The notes under the pieces were generated by a model. The model was given only the letters and a program-made list of their open reading frames with translations. It searched no databases and had not been told where the DNA came from. This document shows positions 7,917-16,356 of a stretch of 64,000 nucleotides of DNA, in pieces; the first letter of the stretch is position 1, and each line of letters opens with the position of its first letter. This stretch comes from Mucilaginibacter sp. CSA2-8R (GTDB lineage: Bacteria; Bacteroidota; Bacteroidia; Sphingobacteriales; Sphingobacteriaceae): the NCBI RefSeq assembly GCF_038806765.1, contig NZ_CP152389.1, positions 4,340,001-4,404,000 on the forward strand. The letters are read 5' to 3'. Position numbers and translations under genes: made by a program.

Positions 7917-10667
7917 ATGAAATTTAACTTACCCGGCGCAATCGCGTTGATGTTATGGCTGTCTGCCCCGGTCATAGCACAAAAAGTGCCTACTCCTAAA
8001 GAGCACTTCGGCTTTAACATTGGCGATGATTATCAACTGGCCAACTACACCCAAACAGAGGCTTACTTTAAAAAGCTATCGGCCTCGCCGCGCACCAAAC
8101 TGGTTGACATCGGACTAACTGAAGAAGGCCGGCACCAGTGGATGCTGATTGTATCATCGCCCGAAAACATCAGGAATTTAGAAAAGTACAAAGATATATC
8201 GCGTCGTTTAGCCCGTACTGAGGGACTAACAGATGCACAAGCCAAAGCTTTGGCCAACCAGGGTAAGGCCGTTGTTTGGATTGATGGCGGCTTGCATGCT
8301 ACCGAAACCGTAGGCACCCACCAATTGATTGAAACAGCTTATGAACTGGTGAGCCGTACCGACGATGAAACGATGCGCATTTTAAATGACGCCGTTATTT
8401 TAATGGTGCACGCCAACCCCGACGGGCAAGAACTGGTATCTGACTGGTACATGGGCCAAAAGGATCCGGCCAAGCGCAATATGAATATTCCGCGCCTTTA
8501 CGAAAAATACATAGGCCATGATAACAACCGCGATTTTTATATGATGAATATGAAAGAATCGCAGAATATAACGCGTCAGCAGTTTTTAGAGTGGATGCCG
8601 CAGATTGTTTACAATCACCATCAAACCGGCCCTGCTGGTTCGGTAGTGGCTGGTCCGCCTTACCGCGATCCTTTCAATTATGTATATGACCCATTACTGG
8701 TAACCAGTATAGATGCATTAGGCGCAGCCATGAGCAGCCGCTTAAACGCCGAAAATAAGCCGGGCTATACCGAACGTAACGGCACCTCGTTTTCTACTTG
8801 GTGGAACGGTGGCTTGCGTACCACTACCTATTTTCATAACATGGTGGGCCTGCTTACCGAAATCATCGGCAGCCCTACCCCATCCAGCATTCCACTGGTA
8901 CCCGACCGTTTAATTCCGAGCAGTAATACCCCTTTTCCGGTTACACCACAAAGCTGGCATTACAAACAGTCTATCGATTACTCCTTGTCGTTAAACTACG
9001 CCGTGTTGGGCTATGCAGTTAGGCAGCGCGACCAGTTATTATACAATATGTATGTAATGGGCAAAAACTCCATCAACCGGGGCAGCCATGATAACTGGAC
9101 TTTATCTCCTAAACGGGCAGATTCAATTAATGCTGCTTACAAAAAGGAGCAGCCTGCCACCACGGCCAATGCGGGTACCCGGGGTGAAGGCCGTGGCTTT
9201 AACAACATGCCTGTTAAATATTATGACCAGGTTTTAAAAGACCCCACGCTTCGCGACCCGCGTGGTTATATTATTCCGGCTAATCAAAGCGATTTTCCAA
9301 CCGCCATTAAATTTGTGAATACTTTGGTTAGGGCAGGCTTGGTTATTCAAAAAGCTACTGCCGATTTTAAAGTGAATGGCGTAAGCTATCCGGCCGGATC
9401 ATATGTCGTAAAAACCGATCAGGCGTTTCGTCCGCATATTTTAGATATGTTTGAGCCGCAAGATCATCCTAATGATTTTCAGTATCCGGGCGGCCCCCCC
9501 ATCCGTCCTTATGATAATGCAGGCTGGACACTGGCTTACCAGATGGGCGTAAAATTTGACCGCATGCTTGATGCTTTTAACGGACCGTTTAAACGGATTC
9601 CGTATGGTGAGCTGCAAACCCCACCATTGCATGCCGTGCCCAACGCTAAGGCCGGTTACCTGATTAACCCATCGGTTAACAATGCCTTTATTGTAGTAAA
9701 TGATTTATTAAAAGCAGGCGTAGAAGTTTACCGTTTACCTAACGGCGCTGCCGATATGAACGCTCCGGGTGCATTTTACATTCCGGGCACTCCGGCAGCT
9801 CATGATGCACTGGCTAAAGAAACTAATTTTGGTGTAACTACTGTTGCTACCTCTACAAAGCCCAAAGGCGCCGTAAAAGTATCGGCGTTACGTATTGGTT
9901 TGTGGGATACCTATGGCGGTTCTATCCCATCGGGCTGGATACGGTGGCTGTTTGAGCAAGAGCATTTTAATTATGAGCGTGTTTATGCCCAACAAATTGA
10001 CGCCGGTAATTTGAAAAGCAAGTATGACGTGCTGGTTTTTGTAGGCGGCGCAATACCATCAGTAAATGGCCGCCAAGGAGGATTTGGCGAATTTGGGGGC
10101 CGAGCCCCATCTGCCAATGAGCTACCAGCTGAGTACCGTAGCCAAACCGGCCGCATCACGGCAGATAAATCTATCCCTCAACTTAAAGCGTTTTTAGAAG
10201 CAGGTGGCAATATTGTAACTATTGGCAGTAGCGCCAATCTGGCTTACCAGCTTAAACTACCAGTAAGCAGTGCCCTGGTCGAAAACACAGGCGGACAAGA
10301 AAAACCATTAAGCGGTGATAAATTTTACATTCCCGGCAGTGTTTTACAGGTTACTTATGATGCCAGCCAACCGGCCAACTGGGGTATGCCTGCTGTGGGC
10401 GATATTATGTTTGACAGCAGCCCTGCTTTTAAATTAACCGATGGCGCCGCACAACAAGGCATTAAACCGTTAGCTACATACACTACAGATAAGCCGCTGC
10501 GCAGTGGTTGGGCATGGGGCCAAAAGTATCTTAAAAACTCGGTAGCCTCGTTTGTAGCCCCGGTAGGTAAAGGCAAACTTTATGTTTACGGTCCCGAAAT
10601 TACTTTCCGTGCACAAGCCCATGGCACGTTTAAATCGCTATTTAATCAGTTGTACGAGGTAAAGTAG
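7917..10667 (+). CDS. Exported M14-family zinc carboxypeptidase-like protein, large form
   Basis: The 916-residue protein has a signal peptide (residues 1-21) and an N-terminal M14 peptidase domain. Zinc ligands are readable: H127 and E130 in HATE, and a later histidine in YNHHQTGP (about 234). The substrate-binding NNRD element lies near 203-206 and a candidate catalytic glutamate in LLTEIIG near 317. The region beyond about 400 is long and lacks a membrane anchor or T9SS sorting domain; it includes a segment (about 655-900) that looks like a class I glutamine-amidotransferase-like/ThuA-like alpha-beta fold (YDVLVFVGGA, GGNIVTIGSS). Likely a periplasmic or secreted peptidase for nutrient peptides or cell-wall material. 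Preceded by a divergent 230-base promoter region and followed by a strong terminator. Confidence 0.85.
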   Translation: MKFNLPGAIALMLWLSAPVIAQKVPTPKEHFGFNIGDDYQLANYTQTEAYFKKLSASPRTKLVDIGLTEEGRHQWMLIVSSPENIRNLEKYKDISRRLARTEGLTDAQAKALANQGKAVVWIDGGLHATETVGTHQLIETAYELVSRTDDETMRILNDAVILMVHANPDGQELVSDWYMGQKDPAKRNMNIPRLYEKYIGHDNNRDFYMMNMKESQNITRQQFLEWMPQIVYNHHQTGPAGSVVAGPPYRDPFNYVYDPLLVTSIDALGAAMSSRLNAENKPGYTERNGTSFSTWWNGGLRTTTYFHNMVGLLTEIIGSPTPSSIPLVPDRLIPSSNTPFPVTPQSWHYKQSIDYSLSLNYAVLGYAVRQRDQLLYNMYVMGKNSINRGSHDNWTLSPKRADSINAAYKKEQPATTANAGTRGEGRGFNNMPVKYYDQVLKDPTLRDPRGYIIPANQSDFPTAIKFVNTLVRAGLVIQKATADFKVNGVSYPAGSYVVKTDQAFRPHILDMFEPQDHPNDFQYPGGPPIRPYDNAGWTLAYQMGVKFDRMLDAFNGPFKRIPYGELQTPPLHAVPNAKAGYLINPSVNNAFIVVNDLLKAGVEVYRLPNGAADMNAPGAFYIPGTPAAHDALAKETNFGVTTVATSTKPKGAVKVSALRIGLWDTYGGSIPSGWIRWLFEQEHFNYERVYAQQIDAGNLKSKYDVLVFVGGAIPSVNGRQGGFGEFGGRAPSANELPAEYRSQTGRITADKSIPQLKAFLEAGGNIVTIGSSANLAYQLKLPVSSALVENTGGQEKPLSGDKFYIPGSVLQVTYDASQPANWGMPAVGDIMFDSSPAFKLTDGAAQQGIKPLATYTTDKPLRSGWAWGQKYLKNSVASFVAPVGKGKLYVYGPEITFRAQAHGTFKSLFNQLYEVK

Positions 10668-10685
10668 ATTGCAGCTATTGTACAT

Positions 10686-10719
10686 AAGGGGAACGGCATT
10701 TAGTCGTTCCCCTTTTTTT
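10686..10719 (+). terminator. Terminator after the M14 peptidase gene
   Basis: Ten-base perfect stem (AAGGGGAACG, 10686-10695, with its complement at 10705-10714) and a run of T. It begins 19 bases after the stop codon. Confidence 0.9.
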
Positions 10720-10850
10720 ATGGATTGAAATTTGTAACACGGCTAATGTTGTTAGGCTTATTTTTAAGGGTAATAATGTTGTGATACAGCATAATGCCGG
10801 ATAGTTAAGCGCAACTTTTGATTAGTGGTTATCGTTTATAAGTATTGTTG

Positions 10851-11954
10851 ATGAAAAAGCTTTTCTTGCTTGCTTTACTGTTTACATTTTATCATGCCCA
10901 TGGCCAACTAAAACTGGCCTTTCAGGTAGATACTACGCTGCAAAAAAATAAAAGCCTGTACGAGTTTGTTAACAACTACTTTAGCCAAAATACCATTAGC
11001 AACGCTTTCTGGCATCCTAAATACAAAAACAAAACTTATTATAACTACGCTACCGATTGGATATGGCGGCGTTTTACACCTAAACAAATCTCTGATAAGT
11101 TTAACCTGGAGATGGTAGAACTGCAGGACATCAATGATACTCTTTCATACTTTAACCTATCGGCACAAAGCAAGCCTTCGATAGTGAACGATTCTTATAC
11201 CAATTTATATAAATATTACCTGGTTAAGGTAAAAGGCAAATGGTACTTAGATAATTGTAAAGATTACGACTTTAAAAATTTCAGTAGGTACTCTACCAAA
11301 AATATTCACTTTTTTGTTTCGCCCGCTTATCAGCTCAATGTAAAGGGCATGCATAAGGCCAGTACAGAAATTGACTCTTTATGCCGGATGCTGGAAAAGC
11401 CGGCACCTAAAAAGCCTGTTGAGTATTATATGTGTGCCGAAGAGGATGAGCTGAATAACCTGGCCAACGTTATTAACGGCCGTGGAAACCCGACCGGCTA
11501 TACCAATAGCGAAGATGGCGTAGTAGCCGCAGTTAACGAAAACCCATCTTATAAACACGAGTTTGTACATGCCATATTAGGCTCGGGCGCAGATTGTTTC
11601 TTTTTACAGGAGGGCATGGCTATGTTATATGGCGGAGGCAATAAAGGGCAAACGAGCTACCAACAAGGTATTGCCAACCTGCGCGACTGCTATAATAGCG
11701 GCAGCTGCAACTTTGACAACCTGTATGCCTTAAAAACGGATACTAAATTTAGTAACATATTATCTTACAGCTTTGCAGCTGCCTGTTGTAAGTATATCAT
11801 TGATGATTATGGCTTAGATTGCCTGTACGAATTATATTATGACAAAAGCGTAACTACCCAAAACTTTTTGGAAAAACTTGGGCAAAAAACCGGCAAAAAT
11901 CGTGAAGAGCTGAAAACAAGCATAGAAAAGCAAATTACGGCTGCCATTAATTAA
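10851..11954 (+). CDS. Exported HEXXH gluzincin-like putative metalloprotease
   Basis: The 367-residue product starts at the ATG at 10851 (a TTG two codons earlier is possible); residues 1-18 form a signal peptide ending HAHGQ. A zinc-peptidase signature is present: HEFVH at about 236-240, followed 14 residues after the second His by Glu in LQEGMAMLYGG. This is the HEXXH plus downstream Glu pattern of gluzincins such as peptidase MA-like proteins. The N-terminal 150 residues resemble no family I can name. The protein has several cysteines (around 136, 178, 195, 249 and the RDCYNSGSCNF segment), consistent with disulfides outside the cytoplasm. Function is inferred from the motif only. Confidence 0.72.
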   Translation: MKKLFLLALLFTFYHAHGQLKLAFQVDTTLQKNKSLYEFVNNYFSQNTISNAFWHPKYKNKTYYNYATDWIWRRFTPKQISDKFNLEMVELQDINDTLSYFNLSAQSKPSIVNDSYTNLYKYYLVKVKGKWYLDNCKDYDFKNFSRYSTKNIHFFVSPAYQLNVKGMHKASTEIDSLCRMLEKPAPKKPVEYYMCAEEDELNNLANVINGRGNPTGYTNSEDGVVAAVNENPSYKHEFVHAILGSGADCFFLQEGMAMLYGGGNKGQTSYQQGIANLRDCYNSGSCNFDNLYALKTDTKFSNILSYSFAAACCKYIIDDYGLDCLYELYYDKSVTTQNFLEKLGQKTGKNREELKTSIEKQITAAIN

Positions 11955-12140
11955 TATGGCTATTGCATTTTATAATATGATGTGCCTGTATCAAAATGCG
12001 CACTTTACTCGATTAATTGTACCTTTTTTAAACACATCAATTCTTCTTTTAGCACAGTAATAAAGAGCGACCTAATAAATTTTACCTCCGTGCAAAATTT
12101 CAATCTTAAAAGATTAAATAAATTACATTAAAATTAAGCG

Positions 12141-12156
12141 TTGGCACATCATTTGT
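12141..12156 (+). promoter_or_regulatory. Sigma-54-like -24/-12 element
   Basis: TTGGCAC followed by ATCAT and TTGT. The GG of the -24 box and the G of the -12 box have the exact spacing of sigma-54 promoters; the -12 box has GT where GC is usual. No enhancer-binding site was identified. Low confidence by itself. Confidence 0.3.
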
Positions 12157-12167
12157 TCACTTCCAGT

Positions 12168-12241
12168 CAGTAATGTGAGTGTGATTTTTGATGCAGAGTA
12201 ATAAACAGCCATGTCTTAAAACATGGCTGTTTGTGTTTTTT
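12168..12241 (+). ncRNA. Candidate small RNA (about 75 nt) with intrinsic terminator
   Basis: If transcription starts 12 bases after the sigma-54-like -12 box, it would yield a roughly 75-nt RNA ending in the perfect 12-bp hairpin and T-run at 12203-12241. There is no usable reading frame or SD in this stretch. No known RNA family was recognised. Position and architecture are the only evidence. Confidence 0.3.
12203..12241 (+). terminator. Orphan intrinsic terminator
   Basis: Perfect 12-bp stem (AAACAGCCATGT, 12203-12214, complement 12221-12232), six-base loop, then GTGTTTTTT. It ends about 115 bases before the cca start and lies about 250 bases after the previous gene. Confidence 0.85.
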
Positions 12242-12301
12242 GCTAAATTAGCAATATTGTAACCTTCTTGCCATACGCAAACCAAATCTGCAAATTAGTT
12301 T

Positions 12302-12309
12302 TACCTTTG
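12302..12309 (+). promoter_or_regulatory. -7 box for the CCA-transferase gene
   Basis: TACCTTTG matches TAnnTTTG exactly, 46 bases before the ATG and after the orphan terminator. No good -33 TTTG sits at the expected spacing. Confidence 0.5.
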
Positions 12310-12355
12310 CGCCCAATTAAATTTATTTTAGCTTAATTCTGCCTTGATTCAGTTA

Positions 12356-13768
12356 ATGAAACAACATCTGCAACATCCTGTATTCTCTATTATTTCGGCG
12401 GTGGCAGACCGTCAGCAGGTACAGGCGTTTGCTATAGGTGGCTTTGTACGAGACATTTTCTTGAGTCGTCCGTCTAAAGATATTGACATTGTTGTGGTAG
12501 GTAATGGTATAGCCTTTGCCGAAGCAGTTGCTGATGCACTAAAAGTTAAGGTTTCGGTTTTTAAAAGTTTTGGTACCGCCATGCTTAAATACCAGGATGT
12601 AGAAGTGGAGTTTGTAGGCGCCAGAAAAGAGTCATACCGTGCACAATCGCGTAAGCCCATTGTTGAAAACGGCACTTTAGAAGACGATCAAAAGCGACGC
12701 GATTTTACTATCAATGCTTTAGCTATTGCGTTAAATGGCGAGCAGTTCGGCCAGCTGGTTGATCCGTTTAACGGAATGCTTGATTTAGAGAACAAACTAA
12801 TCAAAACTCCGCTTAACCCGGAAGAAACATTTTCGGACGACCCTTTACGGATGATGCGGGCTATACGGTTTACCGCTCAGCTCAACTTTGTGATTGATGA
12901 TGAAGCTGTAGAAGCAATAAAACTGAATAAAGACCGTATCCATATTGTATCTCAAGAACGCATTACCGATGAGCTGAATAAAATTGTTTTGTCTGCTCAG
13001 CCTTCCGTAGGTTTTAAGTACTTACTGGAAACCGGGCTGATCAATCACATTTTTCCGCAGATGGCAGCGCTGTACGGCGTTGATTATGTAAATGGCCGCG
13101 GCCATAAAGATAATTATTACCACACCTTACAGGTGCTGGACAATATATCTGCAACAACCCATGATTTGTGGTTACGTTGGGCTGCAATTTTGCATGACAT
13201 TGCTAAACCGGTTACTAAACGTTTTGAACCGGGCCACGGCTGGACCTTTCATGGACACGAAGACCGCGGTGCACGGATGGTACCTAAACTGTTTGCGCAA
13301 CTCAAGCTGCCGTTAAACGACAAAATGAAGTTTGTACAAAAGCTGGTACAATTGCATATGCGTCCCATCGTTTTAACGCAGGAGATTGTAACCGACTCGG
13401 CCGTTAGGCGTCTGTTATTTGAGGCAGGTGATGATATTGAAAGTTTAATGCTGCTTTGCAAAGCTGATATCACCACAAAAAACGAATATAAAATTAAAAA
13501 ATACCGTCAGAATTTTGAACTGGTACAGCAGAAGCTGAAAGATGTTGAAGAACGTGACAGAGTAAGAAACTGGCAGCCGCCCATAACGGGTAACGATATT
13601 ATGCAGCTTTTTGGGCTTAAAGAAGGACGTGAAGTAGGTATTATTAAAAATCAGATACGCGAAGCCATATTAGAAGGAGACATACCCAATACTTACGAAG
13701 CAGCTTTAGAGTTTACTATTAAGAAAGGCCGCGAGATTGGCTTAAAAGTTGTGGAAAACACAAATTAA
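12356..13768 (+). CDS. cca: CCA tRNA nucleotidyltransferase / HD-domain protein
   Basis: The 470-residue protein (ATG at 12356, four codons inside a TTG-started frame) is a class II nucleotidyltransferase. The head domain has AIGGFVRD and the metal-binding DIDIVVVG, with RRDFTINA and DPLRMMRAIRF motifs following. A C-terminal HD phosphohydrolase domain is visible as ILHDIAKP, with further histidines in FHGHEDRG. It should add or repair the 3' CCA of tRNAs. All five tRNA genes in this window lack an encoded CCA end, so the cell needs such an enzyme. Split A-adding/CC-adding enzymes exist in some bacteria and cannot be excluded by eye. Followed 40 bases later by the pRiA4b-like gene. Confidence 0.9.
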   Translation: MKQHLQHPVFSIISAVADRQQVQAFAIGGFVRDIFLSRPSKDIDIVVVGNGIAFAEAVADALKVKVSVFKSFGTAMLKYQDVEVEFVGARKESYRAQSRKPIVENGTLEDDQKRRDFTINALAIALNGEQFGQLVDPFNGMLDLENKLIKTPLNPEETFSDDPLRMMRAIRFTAQLNFVIDDEAVEAIKLNKDRIHIVSQERITDELNKIVLSAQPSVGFKYLLETGLINHIFPQMAALYGVDYVNGRGHKDNYYHTLQVLDNISATTHDLWLRWAAILHDIAKPVTKRFEPGHGWTFHGHEDRGARMVPKLFAQLKLPLNDKMKFVQKLVQLHMRPIVLTQEIVTDSAVRRLLFEAGDDIESLMLLCKADITTKNEYKIKKYRQNFELVQQKLKDVEERDRVRNWQPPITGNDIMQLFGLKEGREVGIIKNQIREAILEGDIPNTYEAALEFTIKKGREIGLKVVENTN

Positions 13769-13808
13769 AATTTAACTATTAATTTTTAAACAACCAACCT
13801 AATAAAAC

Positions 13809-14465
13809 ATGGCACTATACCGCTTCAGGGTTACTTTTGAAGATTATGACGATGTAAGCAGAGAAGTTGATATTAAATCAACGCAAACCTTTGTAGATTT
13901 ACATCAGGCAATACATCAATCTATCGGCTTTAATCCTGATTATTCTTCTTCTTTTTACATCAGCAATGACCAGTGGACTAAAGGTGAAGAAATAGCTTTT
14001 AAACCTAATGAGCGCAAAGCTAGCCGGGGCATAACTTTGATGGAAAACGCCAAGTTGAGCAACTTCATTGACGATCCGCATCAAAAATTCTACTATACTT
14101 CAAATTTTGAACGTCCGTTTGATTTCCATGTTGAACTGGTAAAAATTTTGGATGAAACACCAGGTGTAAGCTACCCGGCTACAGTAAAAAGCGCTGGTGA
14201 ACCACCAAAGCAGTTTGGCAACGTTTACAACCCAACCACAGCGCCTGCAGCTAATGAAGATTTTGACTTTTTGAACGAAATGGAATATAATCCTGAAGAG
14301 ACAGAAGACTTTGAAGAAGTTCCGGGTTCGGGTGATGGCGGACGCGACGAAGGCGACGACGATACAGAAAACCAGGAAGAAGATGAATTTGGCAGCGAGT
14401 TTTCGGATGATGAACATTTCGACGATGAAAAACGCGGGGGTCGCGGCGGTAGCGACGACTATTAA
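13809..14465 (+). CDS. Plasmid pRiA4b ORF-3-like protein with acidic C-terminal tail
   Basis: The 218-residue protein begins YRFRVTFEDYDDVSREVDI and continues with TFVDLHQAIHQSIGF, the ubiquitin-like beta-grasp pattern of the PRiA4_ORF3 family (also described as IS1096 TnpR-like). Residues about 10-130 form that domain. The last 75 residues are very rich in Asp, Glu and Gly (runs such as DEGDDDTENQEEDEFGSEF), suggesting a disordered acidic tail able to contact basic partners. The family has no agreed function, and despite its plasmid and transposon names there is no mobile element here. It is followed by a strong terminator. Confidence 0.75.
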   Translation: MALYRFRVTFEDYDDVSREVDIKSTQTFVDLHQAIHQSIGFNPDYSSSFYISNDQWTKGEEIAFKPNERKASRGITLMENAKLSNFIDDPHQKFYYTSNFERPFDFHVELVKILDETPGVSYPATVKSAGEPPKQFGNVYNPTTAPAANEDFDFLNEMEYNPEETEDFEEVPGSGDGGRDEGDDDTENQEEDEFGSEFSDDEHFDDEKRGGRGGSDDY

Positions 14466-14485
14466 TCATTTACAACTTATTAATT

Positions 14486-14519
14486 AAAGCTGTGCTCGTT
14501 AAAAAGGCACAGCTTTTTT
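14486..14519 (+). terminator. Terminator after the pRiA4b-like gene
   Basis: Ten-base perfect stem (AAAGCTGTGC, 14486-14495, complement 14507-14516) followed by T residues; 20 bases after the stop codon. Confidence 0.88.
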
Positions 14520-14552
14520 GTTTCTTTGCCTTCTTATTCGCGAGTTTTGTAA

Positions 14553-15476
14553 ATGAATACCGGTCAAAAATATTTGATAAGCGTTGTTGGTGCAACTTCA
14601 GTAGGCAAAACGGCCGCTGCTATTCAATTAGCTAATCATTATCAAACCGAAATCATCTCGGCCGACTCAAGGCAGTTTTTTCGCGAAATGAGCATTGGCA
14701 CGGCCAAACCCTCTGCTATAGAATTAGCCCAGGCCCCTCATCATTTCATCAACTCGCATCAGGTTACTAACGCATTTAACGTTGGCGATTTTGAAAAACA
14801 AGGATTAGCCACGCTTAAACATATTTTTGAAAAGCATAGCATAGCCATCATGGCCGGCGGCTCGGGCTTGTATGTAAATGCAATTATTAATGGCTTTGAT
14901 GAATTGCCACCCGTACGGCCCGAAGTACGCGAAGCACTTAATCAACTGCTGGCTACCGAAGGCCTACAGGTTTTGCAGCAAAAACTTTTAAAAGCCGACC
15001 CCGTATACTATCAGCAAGTTGATTTAAATAACCCACAACGCCTGATCAGGGCTTTAGAAGTATACGAAAGCACAGGCAAGCCTTATTCCTCTTTCCGGAA
15101 AGGCAGCTTATCTAAAAGAGATTTTAACATTGTTAAGATTGGATTGGATTTACCTCGTGAAGAATTATACACCCGCATTAACCAGCGGGTTGATACCATG
15201 TTAGCGGATGGGTTGATTGACGAAGTTAAAGCACTGACGCAATACCGCCACCTTAACGCATTAAACACAGTAGGTTATTCTGAGATATTTGATTACCTGG
15301 ATGGTAAAACCGACTTAGCAACCGCAGTTGCGTTGGTAAAACAAAACACCCGCCGCTTTGCTAAACGGCAACTTACCTGGTTTAAAAAAGACAAAGACAT
15401 CCATTGGTTTAACCCAACAAATGTCTCTGCAATAATTGACTATATTGATACTACTGTTGCTCGTTTAAACGCCTGA
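14553..15476 (+). CDS. miaA: tRNA dimethylallyltransferase
   Basis: The 307-residue enzyme transfers the dimethylallyl group to N6 of A37 in tRNAs reading codons that start with U. A P-loop GATSVGKTA lies at 14-22, followed by the DSRQ catalytic/recognition motif in SADSRQFFREMSIGTAKPS and GGSGLYVNAI, all classical MiaA features. Length is normal. Of the tRNAs in this window, Tyr(GTA) and Trp(CCA) have A37 followed by A38 and would be substrates. The 3' end overlaps the convergent rfbD by 26 bases, so no terminator fits between them. Confidence 0.95.
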   Translation: MNTGQKYLISVVGATSVGKTAAAIQLANHYQTEIISADSRQFFREMSIGTAKPSAIELAQAPHHFINSHQVTNAFNVGDFEKQGLATLKHIFEKHSIAIMAGGSGLYVNAIINGFDELPPVRPEVREALNQLLATEGLQVLQQKLLKADPVYYQQVDLNNPQRLIRALEVYESTGKPYSSFRKGSLSKRDFNIVKIGLDLPREELYTRINQRVDTMLADGLIDEVKALTQYRHLNALNTVGYSEIFDYLDGKTDLATAVALVKQNTRRFAKRQLTWFKKDKDIHWFNPTNVSAIIDYIDTTVARLNA

Positions 15477-16314
15477 TACAAATTTCCAGGCTTTTACGCC
15501 AGTACGGAATCTCCATATTAAAAGCAGCCTTAATTTTACTTTTATCCATTACCGAAAATGCCGGTCTTACGGCGCGTGTAACATACTCAGATGTACGCAC
15601 AGGGTATACTTTAACCTGGGTATTTGAGATATCAAAAATGCCCATTGCAAAATCGTACCACGAGGTTACGCCCTCGTTACTGTAATGATAAATGCCATAT
15701 TGATGATTATCATTATTAATGATAGTAAGAATGCAAGCTGCTAAATCTATGGCGTAAGTGGGTGTACCTACCTGGTCGGCAATAATCTTAAGTTCATCCT
15801 TTTCGGCACCGAGGCGCAACATGGTTTTTACAAAGTTGTTTGCATACTCAGAGTACAGCCAGCTGGTACGTAAAATATAATGTTCAGGTAGCAATTCGGC
15901 TATAGCTTGCTCACCTTCCAGCTTAGTTAAACCGTAAACATTAATTGGCGCAGTGTGATCGGCCTCTGATAAAGGTTGTGTTGAACTGCCTCCAAAAACA
16001 AAATCAGTTGATACATGCACCATGGTTGTACCATAGCTTTTACATAAACGGGCTAAGTTGGCAACTCCGTCACGGTTAACCTGACGGGCAGTTTCTACAT
16101 CGTCTTCAGCTCTATCAACAGCAGTGTAAGCTGCGCAGTTAATACAGTATTGAGGCTTATGCTCTTCAAACAGTTTTTTCAGACCATCATGATCTAAAAT
16201 GTTAGCCTCGCCTTTACCCGGAAAAAATATTTCGGTAACTTCCTGTTCGGCAGCAACTTTTTTCAAACAATGACCTAACTGACCTGAAGCACCGAAAACT
16301 ATAATTTTACTCAT
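15451..16314 (-). CDS. rfbD: dTDP-4-dehydrorhamnose reductase
   Basis: The 287-residue SDR-type reductase has the nucleotide-binding GASGQLGHCLK at the N terminus and the catalytic Tyr-x3-Lys in VYGLTKLEG. STDFVFGG and RTSWLYSEY are typical RmlD segments. It reduces dTDP-4-keto-L-rhamnose to dTDP-L-rhamnose using NAD(P)H, a precursor for surface polysaccharide. rfbA, rfbB and rfbC are not in the window, so the rest of the pathway must lie elsewhere. It is downstream of gmhA by 42 bases on the same strand and likely co-transcribed. Its last 26 bases overlap the end of miaA. Confidence 0.92.
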   Translation of the reverse strand: MSKIIVFGASGQLGHCLKKVAAEQEVTEIFFPGKGEANILDHDGLKKLFEEHKPQYCINCAAYTAVDRAEDDVETARQVNRDGVANLARLCKSYGTTMVHVSTDFVFGGSSTQPLSEADHTAPINVYGLTKLEGEQAIAELLPEHYILRTSWLYSEYANNFVKTMLRLGAEKDELKIIADQVGTPTYAIDLAACILTIINNDNHQYGIYHYSNEGVTSWYDFAMGIFDISNTQVKVYPVRTSEYVTRAVRPAFSVMDKSKIKAAFNMEIPYWRKSLEICIRRLNEQQ

Positions 16315-16356
16315 GAGGTATGTGATCTTTAAGCAAAGCTTAAAAGTAACAAAAAA

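Larger units (their letters stand above)
11955..12355 (+). other. 401-base intergenic region holding a possible sRNA unit and the cca promoter
   Basis: No open reading frame of note. From left to right: AT-rich sequence without obvious structure to about 12140; a sigma-54-like element (12141-12156); a perfect hairpin plus T-run (12203-12241) about 250 bases from the preceding stop codon, too far to be that gene's natural terminator; and a TACCTTTG -7 box (12302-12309) for the next gene. The layout suggests a short independent transcription unit. Confidence 0.5.

Noticed and set aside
14100..14417. 105-codon antisense frame opposite the pRiA4b-like gene
   Set aside because: Its residues mirror the acidic GA-rich tail of the real gene; no start signal and no plausible domain.
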